From Actinomycetes bacterium (GTDB lineage Bacteria > Actinomycetota > Actinomycetes > Nanopelagicales > Nanopelagicaceae), in the NCBI GenBank assembly GCA_947383695.1, contig OX376642.1, positions 1 through 64,000 of the forward strand: a stretch of DNA of 64,000 bases, read 5' to 3'. Both the position numbers and the translations under genes were made by a program. Positions 37,426 to 46,093 of the stretch are shown here, piece after piece. How positions within the stretch are numbered: position 1 is the stretch's first letter; every line of letters starts with the position of its first letter. The notes below the pieces were generated by a model. That model was not told where the DNA came from and made no database searches. It saw nothing but the letters and a program-made list of their open reading frames with translations.

Positions 37426-38655
37426 TTACAAAAAGTTGATTCGTCCCGACCATTTACCAAGTGTTGGCTCGATCGGTGATTTCAAAATCTTTTCAATAAC
37501 AGTTGCATAGACATCACGGAAATCAGTTGTTACCGCTAAATCATTTTTGTATAAGTTCTTCAGCGAAGGTTGTTCTCCGTAGAAACCACCCTTTACCTTG
37601 TTGCCAATTACAAACATAGGTCCTGATGTTCCATGATCTGTTCCTTGTGAACCATTACCGACAACACGGCGACCAAACTCGCTGTAGACCATGATCGTTA
37701 CATCATTGCTACGTGTAGTTGATTTCAATTGGCCCATAAAGCGAGTTAAGGAATCTGAGACAACACCTAATAGCTCTGCTTGAGCATTTGCTTCATTTGC
37801 GTGGGTATCAAAACCACCCAAAGAAACAGACCACACCTTTGTTGGCGATCCTGCAGCGATCAACTTGGCAACAACATCGAGCTGTTGAGCCAAATTGCTA
37901 TCTCCGCCAGCGTTTCCGCCATTGGTTGTAGGCAGATCTGGATCTACTGGAGCAGGTGCCTTTAAAACAGGTTGAACATTGGTTGAAACACTAAACAAAT
38001 TGCGCATCGACGTCGCAGCTGCAGCCATGAGCTTTGAATCCTTATTAGATGGCTTCGAAAGCTGCGCACATTGATTGGCAAGGGTTCCCTTTGGAATAAC
38101 TAATCCACCAAGCGGCAGAGCAGAGCCAGAACGCTTTGCACCTGCAAGCATCGGAGGCAAAACAGAGCCTAATGAGATCGCAAGCATTGGATCTTCACTT
38201 TGTGAATCAACCCAACGACCAAGCCATCCCGTATTGATGTGTTTTTCAGGAGATGCGGTTTGCCACTTTGCCATTGAAGAAAAATGTGAGTGATCAGGGT
38301 TTGGATAACCAACACCACGAACGATTGCGACCTTCTTTTGATCCCACAATGTTTTTAAACCCTTCATCGCAGGGTTTAATGCAAGCTCTGCATCCAACGG
38401 TAAAACTTGATCCGCCTTATATGAAATTTCTGGGCGAGATGAGTAATACAAAGGATCTGTATATGGAACAACTGTGTTGAGTCCATCATTTCCACCATAC
38501 AAAGTAACCACAACTAAAATCGGTGTTCCTGCTGGTAATGGGCGATCAATTGCAGCTTGTGCGATTTGATCAATACTTAACAAGGGAGCTGCAGCACCCA
38601 CTGCAACTGCGCCACTTGTTAATTTTAGAAACTTTCTTCTGGTTACTGTATCCAT
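37426..38655 (-). CDS. DUF1501 Tat-exported protein (sulfatase/phosphatase fold-like)
   Basis: 409 aa with a twin-arginine signal peptide (TRRKFLKLTSGAVAVGAAAP), so it is exported folded. DUF1501 proteins are distantly related to the alkaline phosphatase superfamily; the segments VVTLYGGNDGLNTVVPY and YSEFGRRVVGNGSQGTDHG are typical, the latter likely metal- or substrate-binding. Biochemical role unknown. It is second in a two-gene unit, 9 nt after the DUF1800 gene, a pairing seen in many bacterial phyla. Confidence 0.88.
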   Translation of the reverse strand: MDTVTRRKFLKLTSGAVAVGAAAPLLSIDQIAQAAIDRPLPAGTPILVVVTLYGGNDGLNTVVPYTDPLYYSSRPEISYKADQVLPLDAELALNPAMKGLKTLWDQKKVAIVRGVGYPNPDHSHFSSMAKWQTASPEKHINTGWLGRWVDSQSEDPMLAISLGSVLPPMLAGAKRSGSALPLGGLVIPKGTLANQCAQLSKPSNKDSKLMAAAATSMRNLFSVSTNVQPVLKAPAPVDPDLPTTNGGNAGGDSNLAQQLDVVAKLIAAGSPTKVWSVSLGGFDTHANEANAQAELLGVVSDSLTRFMGQLKSTTRSNDVTIMVYSEFGRRVVGNGSQGTDHGTSGPMFVIGNKVKGGFYGEQPSLKNLYKNDLAVTTDFRDVYATVIEKILKSPIEPTLGKWSGRINFL

Positions 38656-38664
38656 GATCGTCTC

Positions 38665-39963
38665 CTACGCACTCACGATGTATTCGGGACTACACAGTGC
38701 AAGTAATGCAAACTGTGCTGGATCTGCTTGAGCATCTCGCAACGCATTTTTTGTACGTGGGCTCCATTCAGCAACACCTAACCAATCAGCACTTTGCATA
38801 AGTCGTTGCGCAGGTGTTAAAGATTTAAGAACACGTAGCTCGCTTTGCTTGATCAACCAGGTTGCAAATGTAATTCGATACTGCGCAGTGGCAGAGCTCA
38901 ACCAGGCTTCTCCGGCAGGCCATCCACCCACATTTGGTGGATAAAAGGGAACCTGGCCAAGTTTTTCCAGAAAGTTAATCATCTGTGCAGGTGTCTTTAG
39001 TTGTGATGGTGTGAGCTCAAGTGCGCGGCAGGCAGAGATAAACCATTCAACAGGCGACTTCACCATCGCGAATTTTTCATCCCGCATAACTGAATCATTG
39101 GCCATAGCTGTTACCGCCGCTGAAATATCACGTGCTGCAAAAGCTTTCTTTGCGGCAAATGTTGCTGGCATATCTTCAGTACTGGAGATAAATCGGTACC
39201 ACAGACGTTCAGCAACAAATTGTGCACTGTCATCGCGAGCAACTAAGAAATCCGCCAAAGTATCGCCGGTAAATACAGCTGTTGTGCCTAACAAAGTTAC
39301 AGGATTCTTATCTCGTCGAGCTTGGTTAATTGTTACAGTTCCATTGCTTCGCTCAACCTGATAACCGGTAAGTGCGCGAGAAATACTTTTGACATCATCT
39401 TCGCTATATCGACCAACACCCAATGTAAACAACTCCATGAGCTCTCGACCTAAGTTTTCATTAGGAGCTTTTAATGTGTTGTCCTGACCATCGAGCCAAA
39501 ATTGCAAAGCGCCATCATTGAGCATCGCCTTTGTCATCGTTGCAAAGTTTCCAAGACAGGTTGCACGTAATGTTTTGTTTTGCTTAAACATTGGAAGTGC
39601 GTAATTCAACTTATCGACTGATGTTGCCCAATGACCATGCCAGAACCAGGTCATGCGTTCTGTTAATCCATGATCACTTGCAGCCATTCGATCGAGCCAC
39701 CACACAACCATCTGTTGTGTTTGGAAACGTAATGCGATCGCAAAAGGAACAATCTCTTTACTGTTTGCCGCAGGTCGTTTTCCTAAATCTGTAATTGCTG
39801 GCTCTACAACTGTTGCCGCACCTGCATCAACGGCTGGCACAGTCAGTGCCGCGGTCCTCGTTGCAGCAACTCCACTAACAAGCGCCTTTGCATACTCTCC
39901 GGGACGTGGGCCAAATCCAAAACGGTGATACAACCGTGATATCTCTAAACGAGTTGCATCCAT
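38665..39963 (-). CDS. DUF1800 family protein
   Basis: 432 aa from the ATG at 39963; a longer frame to 40017 would overlap pyrE and is rejected. DUF1800 marks: ISRLYHRFGFGPRPGEYAKAL at the start, MTWFWHGHWATS, LMELFTLGVG and PPNVGGWPAGEAWL. All-helical, no signal peptide, unknown function. It is nearly always encoded with a DUF1501 partner as here. TACAGT stands 6 nt before the ATG. Confidence 0.88.
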   Translation of the reverse strand: MDATRLEISRLYHRFGFGPRPGEYAKALVSGVAATRTAALTVPAVDAGAATVVEPAITDLGKRPAANSKEIVPFAIALRFQTQQMVVWWLDRMAASDHGLTERMTWFWHGHWATSVDKLNYALPMFKQNKTLRATCLGNFATMTKAMLNDGALQFWLDGQDNTLKAPNENLGRELMELFTLGVGRYSEDDVKSISRALTGYQVERSNGTVTINQARRDKNPVTLLGTTAVFTGDTLADFLVARDDSAQFVAERLWYRFISSTEDMPATFAAKKAFAARDISAAVTAMANDSVMRDEKFAMVKSPVEWFISACRALELTPSQLKTPAQMINFLEKLGQVPFYPPNVGGWPAGEAWLSSATAQYRITFATWLIKQSELRVLKSLTPAQRLMQSADWLGVAEWSPRTKNALRDAQADPAQFALLALCSPEYIVSA

Positions 39964-39969
39964 GTCCAA

Positions 39970-39975
39970 ACTGTA
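39970..39975 (-). promoter_or_regulatory. Leaderless-type -10 element of DUF1800-DUF1501
   Basis: TACAGT (minus strand) ends 6 nt before the ATG at 39963, and this supports that start over the longer frame. Confidence 0.5.
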
Positions 39976-39995
39976 GGGATGAAAGCTCAGCAGGG

Positions 39996-40001
39996 TAAGG
40001 T
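39996..40001 (+). promoter_or_regulatory. Leaderless-type -10 element of pyrE
   Basis: TAAGGT, 6 nt before the pyrE ATG; no ribosome binding site is seen. Confidence 0.5.
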
Positions 40002-40007
40002 TGCGGC

Positions 40008-40541
40008 ATGAATTCACGTGAAACTCTCAGAGAACAAATCCTTACCAAAGCGGTTGTCCACGGGAAGGTCATTCTTTCCAGCGGTAAAGAGGCTAATTAC
40101 TACGTAGATCTTCGTCGCGTGACTCTGGATTCAGTAGCAGCTCCCCTTGTTGGCCAAGTCATGCTAGATCTAACAAAGGATCTTGATTACGAAGCTGTTG
40201 GTGGATTAACACTTGGCGCAGACCCTGTTGCAACAGCGATGATGCATGTTGCAGCTAGCCAAGGAAAAAAGATTGATTCATTTGTAGTTCGCAAAGCTGA
40301 AAAAGCACATGGCCTACAACGTCGCATCGAAGGCCCAGATGTAAAGGGCAAGCGCGTTTTGGCTGTTGAGGACACATCAACAACTGGCGGTTCAGTACTT
40401 ACAGCGGTTGAAGCACTTATTGAAGCTGGTGCAATCGTTGTTGGTGTTGCAGTAATTGTTGAACGCGGCGCAGAGCCAAAGATTAAAGAGGCGGGGTATG
40501 AATACCGTGCTGCATATCAATTAGCGGATTTAGGTTTGTAA
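40008..40541 (+). CDS. pyrE: Orotate phosphoribosyltransferase
   Basis: 177 aa type I PRTase. PRPP-binding motif VLAVEDTSTTGGSVLTAVEA near residue 125, flexible loop RKAEKAHGLQRRIEG, and GKEANYYVDLRRVT at the start. It converts orotate and PRPP to OMP in UMP synthesis. The first codons overlap a parS-like site (40010-40025). Its stop abuts the DedA stop (TAACTA, 40539-40544). Confidence 0.96.
   Translation: MNSRETLREQILTKAVVHGKVILSSGKEANYYVDLRRVTLDSVAAPLVGQVMLDLTKDLDYEAVGGLTLGADPVATAMMHVAASQGKKIDSFVVRKAEKAHGLQRRIEGPDVKGKRVLAVEDTSTTGGSVLTAVEALIEAGAIVVGVAVIVERGAEPKIKEAGYEYRAAYQLADLGL
40010..40025. promoter_or_regulatory. parS: Distant parS-like site 3 in pyrE
   Basis: GAATTCACGTGAAACT retains the central TTCACGTGAAAC core (12 of 16 consensus positions) 36 kb from parAB, in codons 1-6 of pyrE, encoding NSRET as sites 1 and 2 encode VSRET and DSRET. 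Confidence 0.6.
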
Positions 40542-41180
40542 CTACTTCTTAAAACGCTTTGATTGCCACTCTTTAAAGAGTTCTAGCAATACCGGAATAA
40601 CGCTAACAAATACGATTAAACCAATGACCGGCAATAAGTATTTGTCGACCGATCCTTCAAGTACATCACCAAGCACAAATCCCAAACCGATCACACCCTG
40701 AGTCCAAATAAGTGCACCCACCGCGTTCCAGAAAAAGAACTGCTTCTTCGGAACACCGATGATTCCGCACATCGGATTAATCAAGGTTCGAACAAATGGA
40801 ACAAAACGTGCAAGAACTAAGGCTTTACCAATTCCATACTTTGTTAACCACTTTTCAGTTGCTGCAACCTTGTGGTGATTAAAGATTCGCCCATCAGGTC
40901 GATCAAATAATTTACGTCCATACTTTTCACCAAACCAGTAACCGACCGTGCTTCCGATAATCGCTGCAAATGGGGACAGTGCAAACAACAAAACCGGATT
41001 TAATGAAGCTCCACCCAGAATCGCTGCACCTGATCCTGAAGCTGCAACACCTGCAATGAAGAGCAGTGAATCCCCCGGAAAGGCCAGACCAACCAGCAGG
41101 CCGGTCTCGGCAAAGATGATGGTCAGGATGCCGACCAGTCCTAAATCGCCAACGATTGAGTGGGCATCGAAGAGGTTCAT
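40542..41180 (-). CDS. DedA family membrane protein
   Basis: 212 aa. SNARE-associated/DedA fold: about five hydrophobic segments with GLAFPGDSLLFIAGV and VLARFVPFVRTLINPMCG, the signature arginine motif of undecaprenyl-phosphate or lipid translocases. Recent work shows some DedA proteins recycle the carrier lipid C55-P. TAGCCT stands 6 nt before the ATG. Confidence 0.92.
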   Translation of the reverse strand: MNLFDAHSIVGDLGLVGILTIIFAETGLLVGLAFPGDSLLFIAGVAASGSGAAILGGASLNPVLLFALSPFAAIIGSTVGYWFGEKYGRKLFDRPDGRIFNHHKVAATEKWLTKYGIGKALVLARFVPFVRTLINPMCGIIGVPKKQFFFWNAVGALIWTQGVIGLGFVLGDVLEGSVDKYLLPVIGLIVFVSVIPVLLELFKEWQSKRFKK

Positions 41181-41186
41181 GCGGTC

Positions 41187-41192
41187 AGGCTA
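41187..41192 (-). promoter_or_regulatory. Leaderless-type -10 element of the DedA gene
   Basis: TAGCCT (minus strand) ends 6 nt before the DedA ATG. Confidence 0.5.
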
Positions 41193-41268
41193 TCCCACGC
41201 CTAGTGCCAGCCCTAGTTACCAAATCGTTGTACTTATACATACTTTTACACGGGCTGCGACCTTGCTC

Positions 41269-41285
41269 ATGCGAAGCGCTCGCAT
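41269..41285 (+). promoter_or_regulatory. Inverted repeat upstream of the sugar ABC operon
   Basis: ATGCGA-AGCGC-TCGCAT in the 173-nt gap before the binding-protein gene. It could be a LacI-family operator, since AGCGCT centres are common there, or an RNA hairpin. No regulator gene is nearby. The rest of this gap shows a G/C-rich leader ending in AAGGA before the ATG. Confidence 0.35.
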
Positions 41286-41353
41286 AAGAATTAACCCACC
41301 ACGGGACGCGGGTTTCAGATGGAGCCCGGACCGCTGACCCCTTAAGGATAAAA

Positions 41354-42670
41354 ATGAAAAGAAAAGGTTTGCTTGCAGTAACTGCAGCAGCTGCTCTTTC
41401 TCTAGTCGCTTCAATGGTGACAGTAACTTCAGCAACAGCTGCAGTTAACTGTGATCCATATGCAGGCTACAAGAGCATGAAGGGCAAGACAGTAACAATC
41501 TTTACATCAATTCTAGAACCAGAATTAACAACTCTTAATACTGCAATGGCTGATTTCCAAGCTTGTACAGGAATTAAGGTCAAGATCGAAGGATCAAACC
41601 AGTTCGAAGCATTGCTACCAGTTCGTGTAAAGGGTAACAACGCACCAGATCTAGCATGGATCCCACAGCCAGGTCTTCTTGCAAAGCTTGTTGAAACAGG
41701 CAAAGTAAAGGTTGCACCTAAGTCTGTTGTAGCAAACGTTGACAAGTACTGGTCTAAGTCATGGAAGGCATACGGAACCGTAAAGGGTAAGTTCTATGCT
41801 GCACCATTCGGATCAAACATGAAGTCACTTGTTTGGTACTCACCAAAGCAATTTAAGGCAAACGGTTACACAGTTCCTAGCACATGGTCAGAGATGACAG
41901 CACTTGCAGACAAGATGGCTGCAAAGGGTCAGATCGCATTCTGTGGTGGTCTAGGTTCAGGTGGAGCAACAGGTTGGCCAGCAACTGACTGGGTAGAGCA
42001 GATTGTTCTACGCGATCACGGTTCAGCTGTATACAACGGTTGGGTAAACCACACTGTTAAGTTCTCAGATCCACGCATCGTTTCATCAATGGAGAAGGTT
42101 GCTTCTTGGATGCAGAACCCTAAGTGGGTTGGCAACGTCAAGGGAATCGCAACAACAACATTCCAGGATGCAGGTAAGGGAATTCCTGATGGTAAGTGCA
42201 TGATGCTTCAGCAGGCTTCTTTCTACGGAAATATCATTGCTGAATCAGGCGCATCAATCTCACCAACAGGTGATGCATTTGCGTTCTACCTACCAGCTAC
42301 TAACTCAAAGGTAACTGTTCCAGTTGTCGGTGGTGGAGAGTTCACAGCAGCTTTCGCATCACGTCCAGAGGTTGTAGCAGTACAGACATACCTATCATCT
42401 GCAACATTTGCTACATCACGTGTTCAGCTTGATAACTGGATCTCTGCAAACAGCGGTGTACCTCTAGCTGCTTACAAGAACCCAGTAGACAAGTTGTCTG
42501 CAACATACCTAGCAAATCCAAAGTCAACATTTGGATTCGACGCATCTGACTTAATGCCAGCTGCTGTCGGTGCAGGTTCAGAATGGCGTGAATTCACTGC
42601 ATGGTTCGGTGAAGGCAAGTCAATTGCTGATGTTGTAAAGGCAATCGACGCTTCATGGCCAAAGAGCTAA
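41354..42670 (+). CDS. Sugar ABC transporter substrate-binding protein (family 1)
   Basis: 438 aa with a Sec signal peptide (1-29, ending ATA). Typical cluster B/family 1 sugar-binding features: KTVTIFTSILEPELTTLN, then APDLAWIPQPGLLAKLVETGKV, and a hinge region GKFYAAPFGSNMKSLVWYS. No lipobox cysteine is seen at the cleavage site; the nearest Cys follows VN, not LAG, so membrane anchoring is uncertain. It resembles alpha-glucoside binding proteins, but the GH1 gene downstream suggests a glucoside or cellobiose-like substrate. Two permease genes follow after a strong hairpin. Confidence 0.88.
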   Translation: MKRKGLLAVTAAAALSLVASMVTVTSATAAVNCDPYAGYKSMKGKTVTIFTSILEPELTTLNTAMADFQACTGIKVKIEGSNQFEALLPVRVKGNNAPDLAWIPQPGLLAKLVETGKVKVAPKSVVANVDKYWSKSWKAYGTVKGKFYAAPFGSNMKSLVWYSPKQFKANGYTVPSTWSEMTALADKMAAKGQIAFCGGLGSGGATGWPATDWVEQIVLRDHGSAVYNGWVNHTVKFSDPRIVSSMEKVASWMQNPKWVGNVKGIATTTFQDAGKGIPDGKCMMLQQASFYGNIIAESGASISPTGDAFAFYLPATNSKVTVPVVGGGEFTAAFASRPEVVAVQTYLSSATFATSRVQLDNWISANSGVPLAAYKNPVDKLSATYLANPKSTFGFDASDLMPAAVGAGSEWREFTAWFGEGKSIADVVKAIDASWPKS

Positions 42671-42690
42671 TAAGCGCAACTAAGTAATAA

Positions 42691-42724
42691 CGGAGGAGGT
42701 CACCTTTACGGGTGGCCTCCTCCG
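42691..42724 (+). terminator. Strong intra-operon hairpin after the binding-protein gene
   Basis: A 14-bp stem (CGGAGGAGGTCACC pairing with GGTGGCCTCCTCCG, one G-U pair) with a short loop, 20 nt after the stop and 49 nt before the permease ATG. There is no T-run. Such hairpins stabilise the binding-protein mRNA or attenuate the permeases, as between malE and malF. Confidence 0.75.
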
Positions 42725-42773
42725 CACTTACAATCCATTTAAATCATTTACTACAGAAAGGCGGACAGGTTAG

Positions 42774-43754
42774 ATGTCAGAGTTTCTTTCAGAAAACTTA
42801 CCTAAGTTCTCCTCTGTTCTTTCTGTAATCGCAGCATTTTTTATTATTCTCGGTTTGATCTTTGCAATTGCCGGTCGTGCAAATGGCAAAAAAGCTCGTC
42901 CAATCGCTTTAACAATCTTTTTAGGACCAGCTCTTGTTTTGCTTCTTGCAGGTCTTGTAATTCCCGGTGTTCGCACAATCCTGTTTAGCTTTATGAACCC
43001 AGATTCAAATGAGTTTATTGGTTTAGGTAATTACCAATGGATGCTTGAAGATCCCAATGTAAAGACAATCATGATTAACACAATTTTGTGGATCTTGGTT
43101 GTTCCTCTATTTACTGCAGCACTTGGTCTACTGCTTGCCGTTATGTTGGATCGCATCAAGCACGAATCCATCCCAAAAGCGCTGCTATTTATGCCTATGG
43201 CGATCTCATTTGTAGGCGCGTCCATCATCTTTAAGTTTGTCTATGAATTCAACGAGCCTGATCAAGTTCAGATCGGTTTGCTTAGCGCAATTGTTAAGTT
43301 CTTTGGAATGACACCAAGCGACTGGATGCTTTCTAAGCCGCTCAACACATTCTTATTGATGATCATTTACGTATGGACCCAAATGGGCTTCGGAATGGTT
43401 ATCTTGTCAGCTGCGATCAAGGGCGTTCCCGCAGATATCGTCGAAGCCTCAGCGCTCGATGGTGCCTACGGCTGGCGTTTGTTCCGCAACATCACCTTCC
43501 CAATGGTGAAGGGAACCTTCATTGTGGTTCTAGCTACTGGTGTAGTTGGTGCACTGAAGGTGTTCGACATCGTTCGCACGATGACAGGCGGAAACTTCAG
43601 TACCAACGTGCTGGCAAACGAGATGTACTCACAGACCTTCGTTCAATTTGATCAAGGTAAGGGCTCAGCTTTGGCCGTCATTCTCTTCTTGTTAGTGACA
43701 CCGATCCTTATCTACAACATCCAATCACTGCGAAAGGAGCGTGCCCACAATTGA
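42774..43754 (+). CDS. Sugar ABC transporter permease 1
   Basis: 326 aa MalF-type permease. Eight or so hydrophobic segments, including two extra N-terminal ones, and the EAA loop EASALDGAYGWRLFRNITFP that contacts the ATPase. AAAGGCGG ribosome binding site. Its stop overlaps the TTG of the second permease by 4 nt. Confidence 0.92.
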   Translation: MSEFLSENLPKFSSVLSVIAAFFIILGLIFAIAGRANGKKARPIALTIFLGPALVLLLAGLVIPGVRTILFSFMNPDSNEFIGLGNYQWMLEDPNVKTIMINTILWILVVPLFTAALGLLLAVMLDRIKHESIPKALLFMPMAISFVGASIIFKFVYEFNEPDQVQIGLLSAIVKFFGMTPSDWMLSKPLNTFLLMIIYVWTQMGFGMVILSAAIKGVPADIVEASALDGAYGWRLFRNITFPMVKGTFIVVLATGVVGALKVFDIVRTMTGGNFSTNVLANEMYSQTFVQFDQGKGSALAVILFLLVTPILIYNIQSLRKERAHN

Positions 43755-44671
43755 GTAAGAAAATCGCAGAGCACAATCCAGGTCGCAAGATCTTCTCAAG
43801 CAAGATTGCAACCGTTGTTGTTTGGGCAATCACAATCATTTGGACCGTTCCAACCCTTGGATTGTTTGTAACCTCTTTTAAGTCTGACAAGGATATTTTG
43901 GGTGAGGCTTGGTGGAACTCTCTGCTTAATCCAAACTTCTCATTTGCAAATTACAAGGGTGTTTTCTTAGGTGATGGAACTGAATCTCTGAGCTCTGGCG
44001 TTCTTCCATACTTTATTAACTCCATTGTTATTACCTTGCCTGCAACAATCTTTCCGATTGTTGTCGCAACGATGGCGGCTTATGCATTGGCATGGATCCG
44101 CTTCCGCGGCAGCAACTTCCTCTTTTTCTCAATATTTGCCCTACAAATCGTGCCTTTGCAGATGTCTTTGGTTCCATTGCTTCTGCTCTTTACCGGTGGT
44201 GCGCACATTGGTTCAGTACAAATCTTCCCCGCATTAGGTATCGCCGGAGACTTTGCAGGTATTTGGTTACCTCACACAATGTTTGCTCTGCCATTGGCGA
44301 TTTACTTGTTACACAACTTCATCGCAGGTTTGCCTCGCGATTTGATGGAAGCTGCACATGTTGATGGGGCAAACCACTTCACAGTGTTCCGTCGTATCGT
44401 TCTTCCACTATCAATTCCAGGAATCGCATCTATCGCGATCTTCCAGTTCTTGTGGGTTTGGAATGACTTACTTGTTGCACTGACCTTTGCATCAGGCACA
44501 GAAGAGGTTGCACCGATTAACAGCAAGCTTGCATCTTTGGTTGGTCAGTATGGGTCTGGATACACACAGCTATCAGCTGGTGCATTCATCACTATTGCGA
44601 TTCCGCTGATCGTATTCTTCTCACTACAGCGTTACTTCGTCCGCGGTTTGCTTGCGGGCTCAGTAAAGTAA
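43751..44671 (+). CDS. Sugar ABC transporter permease 2
   Basis: 306 aa MalG-type permease with six hydrophobic segments and the EAA loop EAAHVDGANHFTVFRRIVLP. TTG start coupled to permease 1. No ATP-binding subunit follows; it is presumably the shared MsmK/UgpC-type ATPase encoded elsewhere. It ends 1 nt from the convergent GH1 stop. Confidence 0.92.
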   Translation: MSKKIAEHNPGRKIFSSKIATVVVWAITIIWTVPTLGLFVTSFKSDKDILGEAWWNSLLNPNFSFANYKGVFLGDGTESLSSGVLPYFINSIVITLPATIFPIVVATMAAYALAWIRFRGSNFLFFSIFALQIVPLQMSLVPLLLLFTGGAHIGSVQIFPALGIAGDFAGIWLPHTMFALPLAIYLLHNFIAGLPRDLMEAAHVDGANHFTVFRRIVLPLSIPGIASIAIFQFLWVWNDLLVALTFASGTEEVAPINSKLASLVGQYGSGYTQLSAGAFITIAIPLIVFFSLQRYFVRGLLAGSVK

Positions 44672-44672
44672 T

Positions 44673-46046
44673 TTAAATATCTGCTCCGTTGTTTTTGATT
44701 TGATCGCGGTACCAAAATCCTGAGTCTTTAATGATTCGCTTTTGCGTTTCAAAATCAACGTGAACAATGCCAAAGCGCTTGTCGTAGCCAAGTGCCCATT
44801 CAAAGTTGTCCATGAGCGACCACTGGTAATAACCCTTCACAGGTGAACCCTGCGCAATCGCATTAGAAACAGCCTTTAAATGTGTTTGTAGGTAATCAAT
44901 GCGACGTTGGTCTGCAACGCGACCTGATGCATCTGGACCCTCATCGTAGGCAACACCATTTTCAGTGATGTACATCGGTGGCAACTTATCGCCATGTTCC
45001 TTGTGCCAACGAACAAGTAAATTTTCCAAACCATGTGGAGTTAATGGCCAACCCATATCGGTCAACGGACCACGTGGAGTCTCATCGATATCTAGATCAA
45101 ATAACCCTGAAATAGAGTGCCATTCAGGCTTTCCGCCCAGCGATTTACCGATGCGGTTATCAAAGTAGTAGTTGATTCCGATGAAATCATTTTTAACTTG
45201 GGCCGCTTCCATATCGCCATCCTTGATGACAGATGTCAGCTCATCGCCGTAGTTATCAATCAAGATTTGCGGATATGTGCCATGCATAATCGCATCCATC
45301 CAGAAACGATTTTGATGGGCATCTGCAATCGCTGCAGCATGTGCCTGAATTGGATCGCTTGGATCATCGGCAACATGGTTTGCTTGATTTAGTACCGGCC
45401 CAGTCAAAATATCACTGCGTACCGCGCGCATCGCATTGGTTGATGCAGCATGTGCCAACACTGTGTGGTGAGCTGCAGCAAAAGCTGCACGACGATCCAA
45501 AATTCCTGGTGCATGGATTCCGATTCCATGACCTAACCAAGCGACAACCCACGGTTCGTTAATCGGTGAGAACTTCTTAACACGATCCCCAAAACGTTCA
45601 ACAACCGCTGTTGAATACTCAGCAAAGTAATTAACGATGTCGCTGTTTACCCAGCCACCCTTATCTTGCAGCGCTTGTGGCAAATCCCAGTGGTACAAAG
45701 TTGCTAACGGTTCAATACCTGCTTCTAACAAACCATCAATTAAACGATCATAAAATGCAAAGCCACGTTCTTCCTTTGCACCGGTTCCATTAGGAAACAT
45801 GCGAGGCCATGCAAATGAGAATCGGTATCCCTGCAATCCAAGCTCTTTCATGATTGCAATATCTTCTGGGTAGCGGTGATAGTGATCATTTGCGACATCA
45901 CCGGTGTCACCCTTTGCTACCTTGCCCGGAGTTTTACAAAATGTGTCCCAGATCGATGCACCACGACCATCTTCATAGGCAGCGCCTTCAATTTGGTAGG
46001 AAGAGGTTGCAGCACCCCAGAGGAAATCTTTAGGAAAAGTAGCCAT
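44673..46046 (-). CDS. GH1 family beta-glucosidase
   Basis: 457-residue TIM-barrel glycosidase. Acid/base E164 in PINEPW, nucleophile E362 in YITENGV, and the family N-terminal signature PKDFLWGAATSSYQIEGA. No signal peptide, so it hydrolyses imported beta-glucosides in the cytoplasm. Convergent with the ABC operon and most likely the enzyme for its substrate. Full family length with all catalytic residues. Confidence 0.95.
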   Translation of the reverse strand: MATFPKDFLWGAATSSYQIEGAAYEDGRGASIWDTFCKTPGKVAKGDTGDVANDHYHRYPEDIAIMKELGLQGYRFSFAWPRMFPNGTGAKEERGFAFYDRLIDGLLEAGIEPLATLYHWDLPQALQDKGGWVNSDIVNYFAEYSTAVVERFGDRVKKFSPINEPWVVAWLGHGIGIHAPGILDRRAAFAAAHHTVLAHAASTNAMRAVRSDILTGPVLNQANHVADDPSDPIQAHAAAIADAHQNRFWMDAIMHGTYPQILIDNYGDELTSVIKDGDMEAAQVKNDFIGINYYFDNRIGKSLGGKPEWHSISGLFDLDIDETPRGPLTDMGWPLTPHGLENLLVRWHKEHGDKLPPMYITENGVAYDEGPDASGRVADQRRIDYLQTHLKAVSNAIAQGSPVKGYYQWSLMDNFEWALGYDKRFGIVHVDFETQKRIIKDSGFWYRDQIKNNGADI

Positions 46047-46052
46047 GCCTGA

Positions 46053-46058
46053 AGCCTA
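46053..46058 (-). promoter_or_regulatory. Leaderless-type -10 element of the GH1 gene
   Basis: TAGGCT (minus strand) ends 6 nt before the ATG. Confidence 0.5.
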
Positions 46059-46081
46059 AAGGGATAACCGCCGATTGTCAG

Positions 46082-46087
46082 TAAACT
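46082..46087 (+). promoter_or_regulatory. Leaderless-type -10 element of the MFS gene
   Basis: TAAACT, 6 nt before the ATG at 46094. With the GH1 element at 46053 it makes two divergent leaderless promoters within a 47-bp spacer. Confidence 0.5.
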
Positions 46088-46093
46088 TCTGAA

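Noticed and set aside
41269-41285. CebR operator for cellobiose control
   Set aside because: The palindrome is odd-spaced and does not fit TGGGAGCGCTCCCA; kept only as an unassigned inverted repeat.
41181-41353. Riboswitch before the sugar-binding protein gene
   Set aside because: Hairpins exist but no known riboswitch consensus was recognised.
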